A DNA stretch of 64,000 nucleotides from Chachezhania antarctica (GTDB lineage: Bacteria; Pseudomonadota; Alphaproteobacteria; Rhodobacterales; Rhodobacteraceae): the NCBI RefSeq assembly GCF_003646465.1, contig NZ_QZEX01000006.1, positions 1 through 64,000 on the forward strand, written 5' to 3'. The notes beneath the pieces are model-generated. The model was not told where the DNA came from and ran no database searches. It saw only the letters and a program-made list of their open reading frames with translations. Below are positions 16,802 through 23,944 of the stretch, piece after piece; the first letter of the stretch is position 1; each line of letters opens with the position of its first letter. The position numbers and the translations under genes were made by a program.

Positions 16802-17446
16802 ATGTCCGACAAGCCAGTCAGCCCCCGCGGCAGAGAGCGAACCGAACGGACGGAACGCAAGGTCAACCCGGTCCTGAAACAGGTGCTGGAACTGGGGCCG
16901 ACCATTGCCTTCTTCCTGATCTACCTGCGCCTGCGCGAAGAAAGCTTCTTCTTCGCCGGCAATGAATATTCGGGCTTCATCGTTGCCACGATCCTGTTCG
17001 TACCGATCCTGCTGGCGGCGATGGGGGCACTATACTTTCTGTCCGGTCGGCTCAGCCGCATCCAGATCTTCACCGCGGTGATGGTGATCTTCTTCGGCGC
17101 GCTGACGGCATGGTTCAACGATGAACGCTTCTTCAAGATGAAGACGACGCTGGTCTACGGCACCTTCGCACTCCTGCTGGGGATCGGGCTGTTGCAGGGC
17201 CGGTCCTACCTGGCCTTCGTGCTGTCGGAAATGCTGCCGATGGAGCAGGAGGGCTGGATGATCCTGACCCGCCGCCTGTTCCTTGTCTTCATCCTGCTGG
17301 CCGCGGCGAACGAGTTCGTCTGGCGGACCATGTCGACCGATACCTGGGTCAAGATCGAAACCTTCGCCTTCCCCATCGCGCTGGTGGCGTTCCTGTGGAT
17401 CCAGATCCTGTCGATGCAGAAATACCTGATCGAGGACGACGAGTAG
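16802..17446 (+). CDS. Inner-membrane septation protein, IspZ/YciB family
   Basis: 214 residues from the ATG at 16802 with GGAGAG just upstream. KQVLELGPTIAFFLIYLRL is the family N-terminus; QIFTAVMVIFFGALTAWFND, FFKMKTTLVYGTFALLLGIG and ANEFVWRTMSTDTWVKIETF are the conserved blocks. Five or six membrane helices. In enterobacteria YciB affects cell-envelope and septum formation; the exact action is not settled. Co-transcribed with ftsY and the EamA-like gene, a common order in Rhodobacterales. Confidence 0.93.
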   Translation: MSDKPVSPRGRERTERTERKVNPVLKQVLELGPTIAFFLIYLRLREESFFFAGNEYSGFIVATILFVPILLAAMGALYFLSGRLSRIQIFTAVMVIFFGALTAWFNDERFFKMKTTLVYGTFALLLGIGLLQGRSYLAFVLSEMLPMEQEGWMILTRRLFLVFILLAAANEFVWRTMSTDTWVKIETFAFPIALVAFLWIQILSMQKYLIEDDE

Positions 17447-17473
17447 GTTACCGTTCGCGGGGTAGCCGGGTGC

Positions 17474-17494
17474 GGTGCGTGGGGACCACGCACC
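17474..17494. repeat. GGTGCGTG palindrome, family I copy 1
   Basis: Arms GGTGCGTGG and CCACGCACC enclose GGA. It lies between the convergent ispZ and tetR genes, 27 bp after the ispZ stop. It may serve as a bidirectional RNA stop, although no T-run follows. Confidence 0.75.
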
Positions 17495-17517
17495 CTGCGG
17501 CCAGCTTTCCCCGTGGG

Positions 17518-18114
17518 TCATGGTTTTCGGGCGAGGATACCCGTGGCCAGACGTTCGAAGGCGCCCCGTGCGCGGGGCAGGGTGGCTTCGGGATCTTCGC
17601 TGGCGGCGATCCAGAGCGCCGCGTTCAGCGCTGCACCGTTGAGCAACCGCGCCGTGGCCTCGATATCCAGCGGTTCCACCGTGCCATCGGCGATCAGCGC
17701 CTCAAGCACCTCCATCGTGGCGGCCAGGCAGGCGTTCTGGCTGGGCCATTGCGACGGGTCGCCCAGGAAGGCGGGGCCGTCCCGCAGGACGATCCGCTGC
17801 ACCTCCGGGTTCAGCGCCATCTCGATATAGGCCGCACCTTCGGCCATCAGCGCCTCCCACAGACCGTCCTTCCGCTGCCCGATCTCGCGGGCGCGGGCGG
17901 CCATGTCGGCGTCGATCTGGTGGACCACTGCGGCCAGAAGCCCGGTCTTGTCCCCGAAATTGTGATAGAGCGCGCCCCGGGTCAGTCCGACGGCCGCGGT
18001 CAGATCGTCCATCGACGCCGCCGCGAAACCCTTCTCGGCAAAGGCCTTCCGCGCCGCGGCGATCAGCTTGGCGCGGGTTTCCTCCATCTTTTCCGCCCGG
18101 CGTCCCGTGGCCAT
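17518..18114 (-). CDS. TetR-family transcriptional regulator
   Basis: 198 residues from the ATG at 18114. Residues 10-60 are the TetR helix-turn-helix domain (TRAKLIAAARKAFAEKGFAA, then DDLTAAVGLTRGALYHNFGD). The C-terminal ligand pocket is not assignable to a known effector. It is divergent from the RidA-family gene across 130 bp that contain three copies of CATACG-N3-CGTATG, its probable operators, so it likely represses both itself and the RidA gene. Confidence 0.9.
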   Translation of the reverse strand: MATGRRAEKMEETRAKLIAAARKAFAEKGFAAASMDDLTAAVGLTRGALYHNFGDKTGLLAAVVHQIDADMAARAREIGQRKDGLWEALMAEGAAYIEMALNPEVQRIVLRDGPAFLGDPSQWPSQNACLAATMEVLEALIADGTVEPLDIEATARLLNGAALNAALWIAASEDPEATLPRARGAFERLATGILARKP

Positions 18115-18132
18115 CGCGTCCCTCCGAATACA

Positions 18133-18197
18133 CATACGCTTCGTATGCGAGTTGACATACGCCGCGTATGTGATGCAGTTTGCATACGGCTCGTATG
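18133..18197. promoter_or_regulatory. Three tandem palindromic operators between tetR and ridA-like gene
   Basis: CATACG-N3-CGTATG occurs at 18133-18147, 18156-18170 and 18183-18197 with spacers CTT, CCG and GCT. Arms are identical in all three. Centre-to-centre spacing is 23 and 27 bp. The 15-bp size fits a TetR dimer site. The block begins 19 bp upstream of the tetR start and ends 48 bp upstream of the RidA-like start, so it can control both directions. Confidence 0.75.
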
Positions 18198-18244
18198 TGA
18201 GTCGCTTCTCGCATCCTCTCCACCGCATCACAAGGATCAACCTG

Positions 18245-18643
18245 ATGTCCTATATCCAACCCGTCTTCCCCGAAGGCCGCCATGCGCTTTATGAACAGCA
18301 TGGCTATTCCGCCGCGATCCGGTCAGGCGATCTGCTGTTCGTGTCGGGGCAGGTGGGCAGCCGCACCGACGGCTCGCCCGAACCGGATTACGCAGCGCAG
18401 GTGGATCTTGCCTTCGAGAACCTGAAACGCGTGCTGGCCGCGACGGGCTGCACCTTGGCAGACCTGGTGGACGTCACCACGTACCACACCGACCCGGAGG
18501 CGCAATTCGAGGCGTTCATGGGCGTGAAGAACCGGCATTTTCCGGCCGCGCCCTATCCCAACTGGACGGCCGTGGGCGTCACCTGGCTTGCCGGGTTCGA
18601 TTTCGAGATCAAGGTGACAGCGCGCATTCCCGACGCGGCCTGA
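18245..18643 (+). CDS. RidA-family protein
   Basis: 132 residues. The Rid fold is shown by SAAIRSGDLLFVSGQVGS, LKRVLAATGCTLADLVDVTT and the C-terminal strand KVTARIP. The Arg of RidA enzymes that deaminate reactive enamines/imines (normally in an E-x-R segment near residue 105) is not evident here; the matching region reads PNWTAVGVTWLAG. It may therefore be a Rid relative without deaminase activity. Divergent from, and probably repressed by, the TetR protein. A strong hairpin begins directly after its stop. Confidence 0.85.
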   Translation: MSYIQPVFPEGRHALYEQHGYSAAIRSGDLLFVSGQVGSRTDGSPEPDYAAQVDLAFENLKRVLAATGCTLADLVDVTTYHTDPEAQFEAFMGVKNRHFPAAPYPNWTAVGVTWLAGFDFEIKVTARIPDAA

Positions 18644-18678
18644 GCCGCAGGGTGCGTGGGGACCACGCACCCTGCGGC
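18644..18678. repeat. GGTGCGTG palindrome, family I copy 2 (extended)
   Basis: The core arms GGTGCGTGG and CCACGCACC at 18651-18659 and 18663-18671 enclose GGA. Flanks GCCGCAG (18644-18650) and CTGCGGC (18672-18678) extend the stem to 16 perfect pairs. It starts on the base after the RidA-like stop codon and may act as a 3' stabiliser or terminator. Confidence 0.75.
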
Positions 18679-18718
18679 AAGGGTCCCCGGCCGGGGATCG
18701 GATTCCGACGGTCGGTAT

Positions 18719-18739
18719 GGTGCGTGGTTTCCACGCACC
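18719..18739. repeat. GGTGCGTG palindrome, family I copy 3
   Basis: Arms GGTGCGTGG and CCACGCACC enclose TTT, 17 bp from the end of the convergent hydrolase gene. Confidence 0.75.
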
Positions 18740-18755
18740 GCGTCCCCCGACACGA

Positions 18756-19691
18756 TCACGACGCCTTGGCCACCGGGGGCAAGGGGCGGGGCAGGGCGGG
18801 CATGGCCACCAGCCGCGACCAGCGCGGATCGGGCTGTTCTGGCAGGCCGCGGCGTAGGCGGTCGAAGGTGAAGATCTCGGGCCGCCGGATCAGCCGGTCG
18901 TAGAAGCGCAGCACGCCGGGGCGGCTGTAGGCCGACCAATGGCAGACCCGGCGCTGGGAGGGTCCCACGGGGCAGCCCAACCGATCAAGATGCGTCAGCG
19001 TCTGCGCGCTATCCAGTTGCAGAGTCAGCACGTTGTCGTGCGCCAGCCCCAGTCCGATGGCCCGGTCGCCGGGCCGGGGTGGCGCGATCAGGCGTTCGTA
19101 GAGGAAATCGAACGTGTCGTTCTCGCGGCTGGTGACGTTGATGAATTCGGCCCGCGCGCCCGCCTGGGTGGCAAGCGCCGCCTCGACCCGGCTTTGATAA
19201 CAGGCGCCGGTCAGCGACAGGATCCGCGACACGGCACCGGGCGGCAGATGGTGCAGCGCCTCCAGCGCCACGCCCGTGCCCATCGAATGGGCCACGATGT
19301 GCACGGGGCGGTCCGGGCACTGCCGGTGCAGTCGCTCCAGAACCCGGGCCAGCGCGCGCCCGGCTTCGGTGGCGCGGGCCTGGGCCGTCCACAGCGCGCC
19401 GCGCGCGTTCCAGCCGAACCCGATCCCCAACCCTTCGTCCGCGCGCCCGGTGCCGAAGCCCAGTTGCCGCGGCCAGCTGGGCGCCCCGCGCGCGGTGTGA
19501 TCGGAGAACGGCGACAGGATCCCGCGATGCGGGCAATGGTATCTGTCGCCGGGACGGTACTTGTAGCCGTGGATCATCACCACGACCGGCCCCGGCGCAT
19601 CGGACACCCGGTCGAAGCGCGATCCCAAAAGCGCCCCCGTCCCGTGCCATACGGGAGCGTCACCCTCTGCATTGATCCGGAGAAAAGGCAT
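18756..19691 (-). CDS. Alpha/beta hydrolase (esterase/lipase-like)
   Basis: 311 residues from the ATG at 19691 (MPFLRINAEGDAPVWHGTGA). GPVVVMIHGYKYRPGDRYHC contains the HG oxyanion strand, and VHIVAHSMGTGVALEALHHL holds the nucleophile elbow A-H-S-M-G, with Ser as the catalytic residue. An acidic residue and a His later in the chain complete a likely triad but cannot be fixed by eye. No signal peptide, so probably cytoplasmic. Substrate unknown. Stands alone on the minus strand. Confidence 0.75.
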   Translation of the reverse strand: MPFLRINAEGDAPVWHGTGALLGSRFDRVSDAPGPVVVMIHGYKYRPGDRYHCPHRGILSPFSDHTARGAPSWPRQLGFGTGRADEGLGIGFGWNARGALWTAQARATEAGRALARVLERLHRQCPDRPVHIVAHSMGTGVALEALHHLPPGAVSRILSLTGACYQSRVEAALATQAGARAEFINVTSRENDTFDFLYERLIAPPRPGDRAIGLGLAHDNVLTLQLDSAQTLTHLDRLGCPVGPSQRRVCHWSAYSRPGVLRFYDRLIRRPEIFTFDRLRRGLPEQPDPRWSRLVAMPALPRPLPPVAKAS

Positions 19692-20104
19692 GTCGGCCCC
19701 GCCCGTTCCGCTTTGTCGGAGCAAGTGCCGCAAGCGTATGAAACGCCCGTGAAGCCAAGGTTACACCACCGTGACGTTGCCTTAATGACCCACCTGCAAA
19801 GCCGCCCCTGTCCCCACCTCGACCCGGTCCCGAAGCCATCTTCGCGGAGCCGCCGTCGCGCTGCCGGAACGGGCCGGGGCGGGTTTCCCGTCAAGGGGGC
19901 GCGAGCCCCGCGCGGATGCGCGGCCTGCCCTTGACGGGGAAGGCGGCCTGGTCCCGGGCAGCAGAAGCGATGGCGGGTGCGTGAAGATGGCGTGGGTCAT
20001 CTACGTGGTGGGCCCAGAGCATCCACCAACCGGCGCTCAAGTTCCCAGACTGCCCAAATATGCCGCAACTGCATTGACCGGTCTCAACCCACGCGCTACC
20101 AACT
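19692..20104. other. Divergent intergenic region upstream of the metZ riboswitch
   Basis: 413 bp. It contains an inverted repeat, TCCCGTCAAGGG near 19887 matched by CCCTTGACGGGGA near 19928. At 19996-20010 is GTCATCTACGTGGTG, which recurs in the same orientation upstream of metY at 26916-26930. No convincing reading frame. The metZ promoter is expected near its right end. Confidence 0.45.
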
Positions 20105-20162
20105 TGGCCGTGGCGATTTGTTACCGGATTGCGGGCCACGTAAAACATCCCGCTAAAAGGTC
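20105..20162 (+). ncRNA. SAM-II riboswitch (metZ leader)
   Basis: Stem P1 is CGTGGC (20109-20114) with GCCACG (20135-20140). The loop has GATTTGTTACCGGATTGCGG, and the 3' part reads TAAAACATCCCGCTAAAAGG. This matches the SAM-II order: P1, loop with GATTT and ATTGC, then the CGCTAAAAAGG-like strand that closes the pseudoknot and holds S-adenosylmethionine. SAM-II is found before Met synthesis genes in Alphaproteobacteria. Binding of SAM should lower metZ expression. Confidence 0.85.
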
Positions 20163-20208
20163 AGACGAAAGGCCCCTTTCGCTTGACCGCGTCTGGGGCT
20201 TTTTGTTT
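20162..20208 (+). terminator. Terminator-like hairpin between riboswitch and metZ
   Basis: GCCCC (20172-20176) can pair with GGGGC (20195-20199), followed by TTTTTGTTT, the form of an intrinsic terminator. A competing stem CAGACG (20162-20167) with CGTCTG (20190-20195) shares a base with it, as in an attenuator. The metZ start codon lies 30 bp on, so this may let the riboswitch act on transcription. Confidence 0.5.
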
Positions 20209-20237
20209 GCGCCCGTGGAAGGGCTGAAAGGATCATC

Positions 20238-21419
20238 ATGAGTAAAGACTGGAACAAGCGAACAGCCGCCGTCCATGGCGGCACGCGCCGCAGCCAATAT
20301 GGCGAACTGAGCGAAGCGATCTTCCTGACCCAGGGCTTCGCCTATGACAGCGCCGAAGCCGCCGAGGCGCGGTTCATCGAGACCGGCGAAGACGAATACA
20401 TCTATGCCCGCTACGGCAACCCGACCGTGCGGATGTTCGAAGAACGCATCGCCGCCATCGAGGGCGCCGAGGATGCCTTTGCCACCGCCAGCGGCATGGC
20501 CGCCGTTTCGGGCACGCTGTTGTCGATGCTGAAGGCCGGGGACCATGTCGTGTCCTCGAAGGCGCTGTTCGGATCGTGCCTCTACGTGCTGGAAAACGTG
20601 CTGGGCAAGTTCGGGGTCGAAGTGACCTTCGTCGACGGCGCCGACAATGCGGCATGGGACGCGGCGATCCGGTCCGATACCAAGGCCGTGTTCTTCGAAT
20701 CCGTCGCCAATCCGACGCTGGAAATCGTCGACATCCGCACCGTGTGCGAGCTGGCCCACAAGGTCGGCGCGCTGGTGGTGGTCGACAACGTCTTCGCCTC
20801 GCCGGTCTTTTCCGATGCCATCGCGCAGGGGGCGGATGTCGTGGTCTATTCGGCCACCAAGCATATCGACGGGCAGGGCCGGGTTCTGGGCGGCATCGTG
20901 CTGGGGACCGAGGAATTCATCCGCGGCACGTTCGAGCCCTTCAACAAGCATATCGGCGCCTCGCTCAGCCCGTTCAATGCGTGGGTGATGCTGAAGGGGC
21001 TGGAAACGCTCAGCCTGCGGGTCAACGCGCAATGCGATACCGCGACGGCGCTGGCCAACAGGCTGGACGGCCACACCAAGGTCGCGCGCGTGCTGTTCCC
21101 GGGGCTGGAAAGCCATGCACAGCATGAATTGGCCAAGACGCAGATGAAGCGTCCCGGAACGGTCGTGTCGATCGACCTGGCCGGCGGGCAGGCGGCGGCG
21201 TTCAGCTTCATCAACGCGCTGAGGATCATCAAGATCTCGAACAACCTGGGCGACGCGAAAAGCATCATCACCCATCCCGCCACGACGACACATCAACGCC
21301 TGACGGAAGAGCAGCGACAGGCGCTTGGCATCACCCGCGGGCTGGTGCGGATCTCGGCCGGGATCGAGGACACCGATGACCTGCTGGCCGATGTGGCACA
21401 GGCGTTGGACGCGGTCTGA
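20238..21419 (+). CDS. metZ: O-succinylhomoserine sulfhydrylase
   Basis: 393 residues. MetZ uses pyridoxal phosphate to make homocysteine from O-succinylhomoserine and sulfide. Family blocks: YARYGNPTVRMFEERIAAIE, ATASGMAAVSGTLLSMLKAG, VDNVFASPVFSDAIAQGADV, and VYSATKHIDGQGRVLGG where Lys-208 carries the cofactor. ESVANPTLEIVDI is typical for Cys/Met PLP enzymes. Ribosome site GAAAGGATC precedes the ATG. Controlled by the SAM-II riboswitch. A second sulfhydrylase gene, metY, is 5 kb away on the other strand. Confidence 0.95.
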   Translation: MSKDWNKRTAAVHGGTRRSQYGELSEAIFLTQGFAYDSAEAAEARFIETGEDEYIYARYGNPTVRMFEERIAAIEGAEDAFATASGMAAVSGTLLSMLKAGDHVVSSKALFGSCLYVLENVLGKFGVEVTFVDGADNAAWDAAIRSDTKAVFFESVANPTLEIVDIRTVCELAHKVGALVVVDNVFASPVFSDAIAQGADVVVYSATKHIDGQGRVLGGIVLGTEEFIRGTFEPFNKHIGASLSPFNAWVMLKGLETLSLRVNAQCDTATALANRLDGHTKVARVLFPGLESHAQHELAKTQMKRPGTVVSIDLAGGQAAAFSFINALRIIKISNNLGDAKSIITHPATTTHQRLTEEQRQALGITRGLVRISAGIEDTDDLLADVAQALDAV

Positions 21420-21588
21420 ACTGGCCCCCGGCCGGAGCGGCGGGTCAGCGTTGGCCCGCCCGGCGCGGACTATGCGTGCGCGAGCCTGACGGTCGGCGAA
21501 AAGGGTCCGGGGCATTGACACTTTGTCATGGCGGACCATCTTTGGCCTGCGTCGTTCCATCGGCGCAGTGCCGAAGGGGGACAGCCTG

Positions 21589-22692
21589 ATGAACGTCCAT
21601 GTATCGCCCGAAGACGGACCGGCAGACCGCAAAGATGTGGCCGAGGCGCTGGATCTCCTGCGCCGCTGGGCCGAAACCGCCGCGCCCGAGGATCTGGCCG
21701 CGCTCGACCCGGTGACACGCCGGCTGATGAGCGGGGAATCGAATGCGGGCTATCCGCTGCTGTCGCGGGCCTATCCCGACGATTTCGTCGTCGACGGCGA
21801 CTACCGCGCGCGCATGCCCGACCTGCAGAACGGGCCTGCCAGCCTGATCCGGGGCGAAAAACGGGTGATCCAGCATGTGGGGATCTCGAACTTCCGCCTG
21901 CCGATCGGGTTTCACCGGCGCGACGGGCGTGACCTGACGTTGGAGACCTCGGTCACCGGGACGGTGAGCCTTGAGGCCGACCGCAAGGGCATCAACATGT
22001 CCCGCATCATGCGCAGCTTCTATCGACACGCGGAAAAGAGCTTCAGCTTCGAGGTGATCGAGGCGGCGCTGGACGATTACAAGGCCGATCTCGACAGCCT
22101 GGATGCGCGGATCCAGATGCGGTTTTCCTTCCCGATGAAGGTGGACAGCCTGCGGTCGGGGCTGGAGGGCTACCAGTATTACGACATCGCGCTGGAACTG
22201 GTCGAGGCCGAGGGCGTGCAGCGCAAGATCGTGCACCTGGATTATGTCTATTCGTCGACCTGTCCGTGCTCGCTGGAGCTTTCGGAGCACGCCCGTTCCG
22301 AACGTGGACAGCTGGCCACGCCGCATTCGCAGCGTTCGGTCGCGCGGGTGTCTGTGGCGCTGGAGCCCGGTGGCGACTGCCTGTGGTTCGAGGACCTGAT
22401 CGAACTGTGCCGCCGCGCGGTCCCGACGGAGACGCAGGTGATGGTCAAGCGCGAGGACGAACAGGCCTTTGCCGAGATGAACGCGGCCAACCCGATCTTC
22501 GTGGAAGACGCGGCGCGGCTGTTTTCGGCCGAATTGCAGGCCGATCCGCGGATCGGCGATTTTCGTGTGGTCGCCAGCCACCAGGAAAGCCTGCACAGCC
22601 ACGATGCCGTGTCGGTGCTGGTGGAAGGGGAGACCTTCCGCGCGGCGTCGCTGGATCCAAAGCTGTTTTCGACGCTGTTTCACGTGGGCTGA
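21589..22692 (+). CDS. folE2: GTP cyclohydrolase FolE2 (type IB)
   Basis: 367 residues from the ATG at 21589 (MNVHVSPEDGPADRKDVAEA). FolE2 opens GTP to dihydroneopterin triphosphate, the first step of folate (and queuosine) synthesis, and works with several metals, so it often replaces FolE1 when zinc is scarce. GISNFRLPIGFHRRDG, SRIMRSFYRHAEKSFSFEVI and VYSSTCPCSLELSEHA (with the metal-binding Cys) are diagnostic, as is SHDAVSVLVEG near the end. No zinc-uptake regulator site was recognised upstream. Confidence 0.95.
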   Translation: MNVHVSPEDGPADRKDVAEALDLLRRWAETAAPEDLAALDPVTRRLMSGESNAGYPLLSRAYPDDFVVDGDYRARMPDLQNGPASLIRGEKRVIQHVGISNFRLPIGFHRRDGRDLTLETSVTGTVSLEADRKGINMSRIMRSFYRHAEKSFSFEVIEAALDDYKADLDSLDARIQMRFSFPMKVDSLRSGLEGYQYYDIALELVEAEGVQRKIVHLDYVYSSTCPCSLELSEHARSERGQLATPHSQRSVARVSVALEPGGDCLWFEDLIELCRRAVPTETQVMVKREDEQAFAEMNAANPIFVEDAARLFSAELQADPRIGDFRVVASHQESLHSHDAVSVLVEGETFRAASLDPKLFSTLFHVG

Positions 22693-23047
22693 CACGCGGG
22701 CCCGTCGGGGATGCGTCCGCATCGCGCCCGCGGCGGCCCGCCCACCCACCCCCGTCGGATCGCTGGCGCGATCCTCCTTCCCGCCGCCGGCGCGATGCGC
22801 GCGGTGGGGAGCTTTTGCCGGTATCGGCGGAGACGGCGTCGGCGACCCAAGGACCCCATGCAGGACTGATGCCGCATTGCAGCATTTCGATGCTGCGTTT
22901 GCGAAGGATACGGTGTATGGTAGGTTCAGGACGTGCCGGATCGGGCATGTCCGGAAGACCGGGGCAGCGACACGCCCCGTGCCAGGGCGTCGGGCGATTT
23001 CTGTCAGAGATCCCCTGCGCTTGTCCGGTCCGCCAGGAGCGAGCACC
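22693..23047. other. Intergenic region with family III repeat
   Basis: 355 bp after folE2. The left 110 bp hold the family III composite repeat at 22718-22799. The right part has TTGCGAAGG and a TATGGTAGG block near 22898-22925 that could be a promoter for the small frames that follow. No coding sequence is evident. Confidence 0.4.
22718..22799. repeat. Composite inverted repeat, family III copy 1
   Basis: Outer arms 22718-22736 and 22781-22799 match at 18 of 19 positions (CGCATCGCGCC...). Inside are CCCACCCCCGTCGGATC, a small hairpin (GGATCGC with GCGATCC, 22757-22774) and TCCTCCTT. The same inner order recurs at 54116-54210. Confidence 0.7.
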
Positions 23048-23278
23048 ATGTGGACACGTTCATTCGAAACGAGCCCCGGCCAGGTTGCGGCCTGCACCGT
23101 TGATTCGATGGGACTGGCCGCACTGCGCGGGGCGGGCCTTCTGGACCGGCCGGGGCGCTCGCCCCACCCCGCATCGGTGCGCAGGCGAACCCGCCGCGGC
23201 TGGCTGGGGCTCACACACAGTTTCACTGCGCGCATGCAGCGGGCCGGACGGCCCGGCGTGCCGACGCAAACGGAGTAG
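23048..23278 (+). CDS. Possible small basic protein
   Basis: A 76-residue frame starting MWTRSFETSPGQVAACTVDS with GGAG 8 bases upstream and a stop 5 bp before the next gene's start. The middle is Arg-rich (VRRRTRRGWLG). No domain is recognised. The spacing to the next gene supports a two-gene unit, but the codon pattern is not decisive, so it may be non-coding. Confidence 0.35.
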   Translation: MWTRSFETSPGQVAACTVDSMGLAALRGAGLLDRPGRSPHPASVRRRTRRGWLGLTHSFTARMQRAGRPGVPTQTE

Positions 23279-23282
23279 GACC

Positions 23283-23885
23283 ATGATGTCACCCCTTAGA
23301 ACACACCTGCAATTTCAGGCGGCCTGCATGCGCATGGCAGGCTACACGATGGCCGCGCACATGCAGCTTCTGCGCAGCATGACGAAATCGGCCGTCGAGG
23401 CACAGAGCCGGACGACAAGGGCCTTCAGGCTTCGGTCCGTTGGTCTGCCCGTCGAAGCCTCAGCGGCCGCACCGGCCCCGACGGCGGCGACGGCGGCGCC
23501 GGAAAAGCCCAAGGCCCAGGCGGCAAAGCCCGCGGCGGCCAAGGCCAAGGCGCCACCGAAGAAACGTGCGGCCCCGGCGCGCCCCAAAACGCCTGCCGCC
23601 AAGGCGAAGAAGCCATCGGCGAAACCGGCCGCAAGAACGGCGGCGGAGGCGGCGCCCAAGACCGCGAAGACCGCCACGGCGACGGCCGCGTCGAAACCGG
23701 CCAAGAAGGCTGCAACGCCGGCGGCGACGCCGAAACAGGCGCCGAAGCCGGCCCCGAAACCGGAGGCGAAAGCCTCCGGGGCGGCAAAACCGGCGGCCCC
23801 GACCGGGACGACGACCCCGACACCTGCCAAACCCGCGGCAAACCCGAAAACGGGTACCAGGACCGCCCCGAAGGACCAGGGCTGA
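23283..23885 (+). CDS. Ala/Lys/Pro-rich low-complexity protein, phasin- or H1-like
   Basis: 200 residues from the first of two adjacent ATG codons at 23283, with GGAGTAGGA upstream. Residues 1-50 form an amphipathic helical start (RTHLQFQAACMRMAGYTMAA, MTKSAVEAQSRTTRAF). From about residue 58 to the end it is almost only Ala, Lys, Pro and Thr (repeats such as AKAPPKKRAAPARPKTPAAK). That tail resembles histone-H1-like or PHA-granule-associated AAKP-rich tails that bind DNA or RNA. Function not established. Length of such tails varies between strains. Confidence 0.6.
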   Translation: MMSPLRTHLQFQAACMRMAGYTMAAHMQLLRSMTKSAVEAQSRTTRAFRLRSVGLPVEASAAAPAPTAATAAPEKPKAQAAKPAAAKAKAPPKKRAAPARPKTPAAKAKKPSAKPAARTAAEAAPKTAKTATATAASKPAKKAATPAATPKQAPKPAPKPEAKASGAAKPAAPTGTTTPTPAKPAANPKTGTRTAPKDQG

Positions 23886-23944
23886 GCCCGGGCCCGGTGA
23901 CTGCTGCTTGACAGCGACAGGGCGGCGCGCCAAGGCTCTCATCC

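Noticed and set aside
21526-23292. 588-residue minus-strand frame
   Set aside because: Antisense to folE2 and the family III repeat; no motif found.
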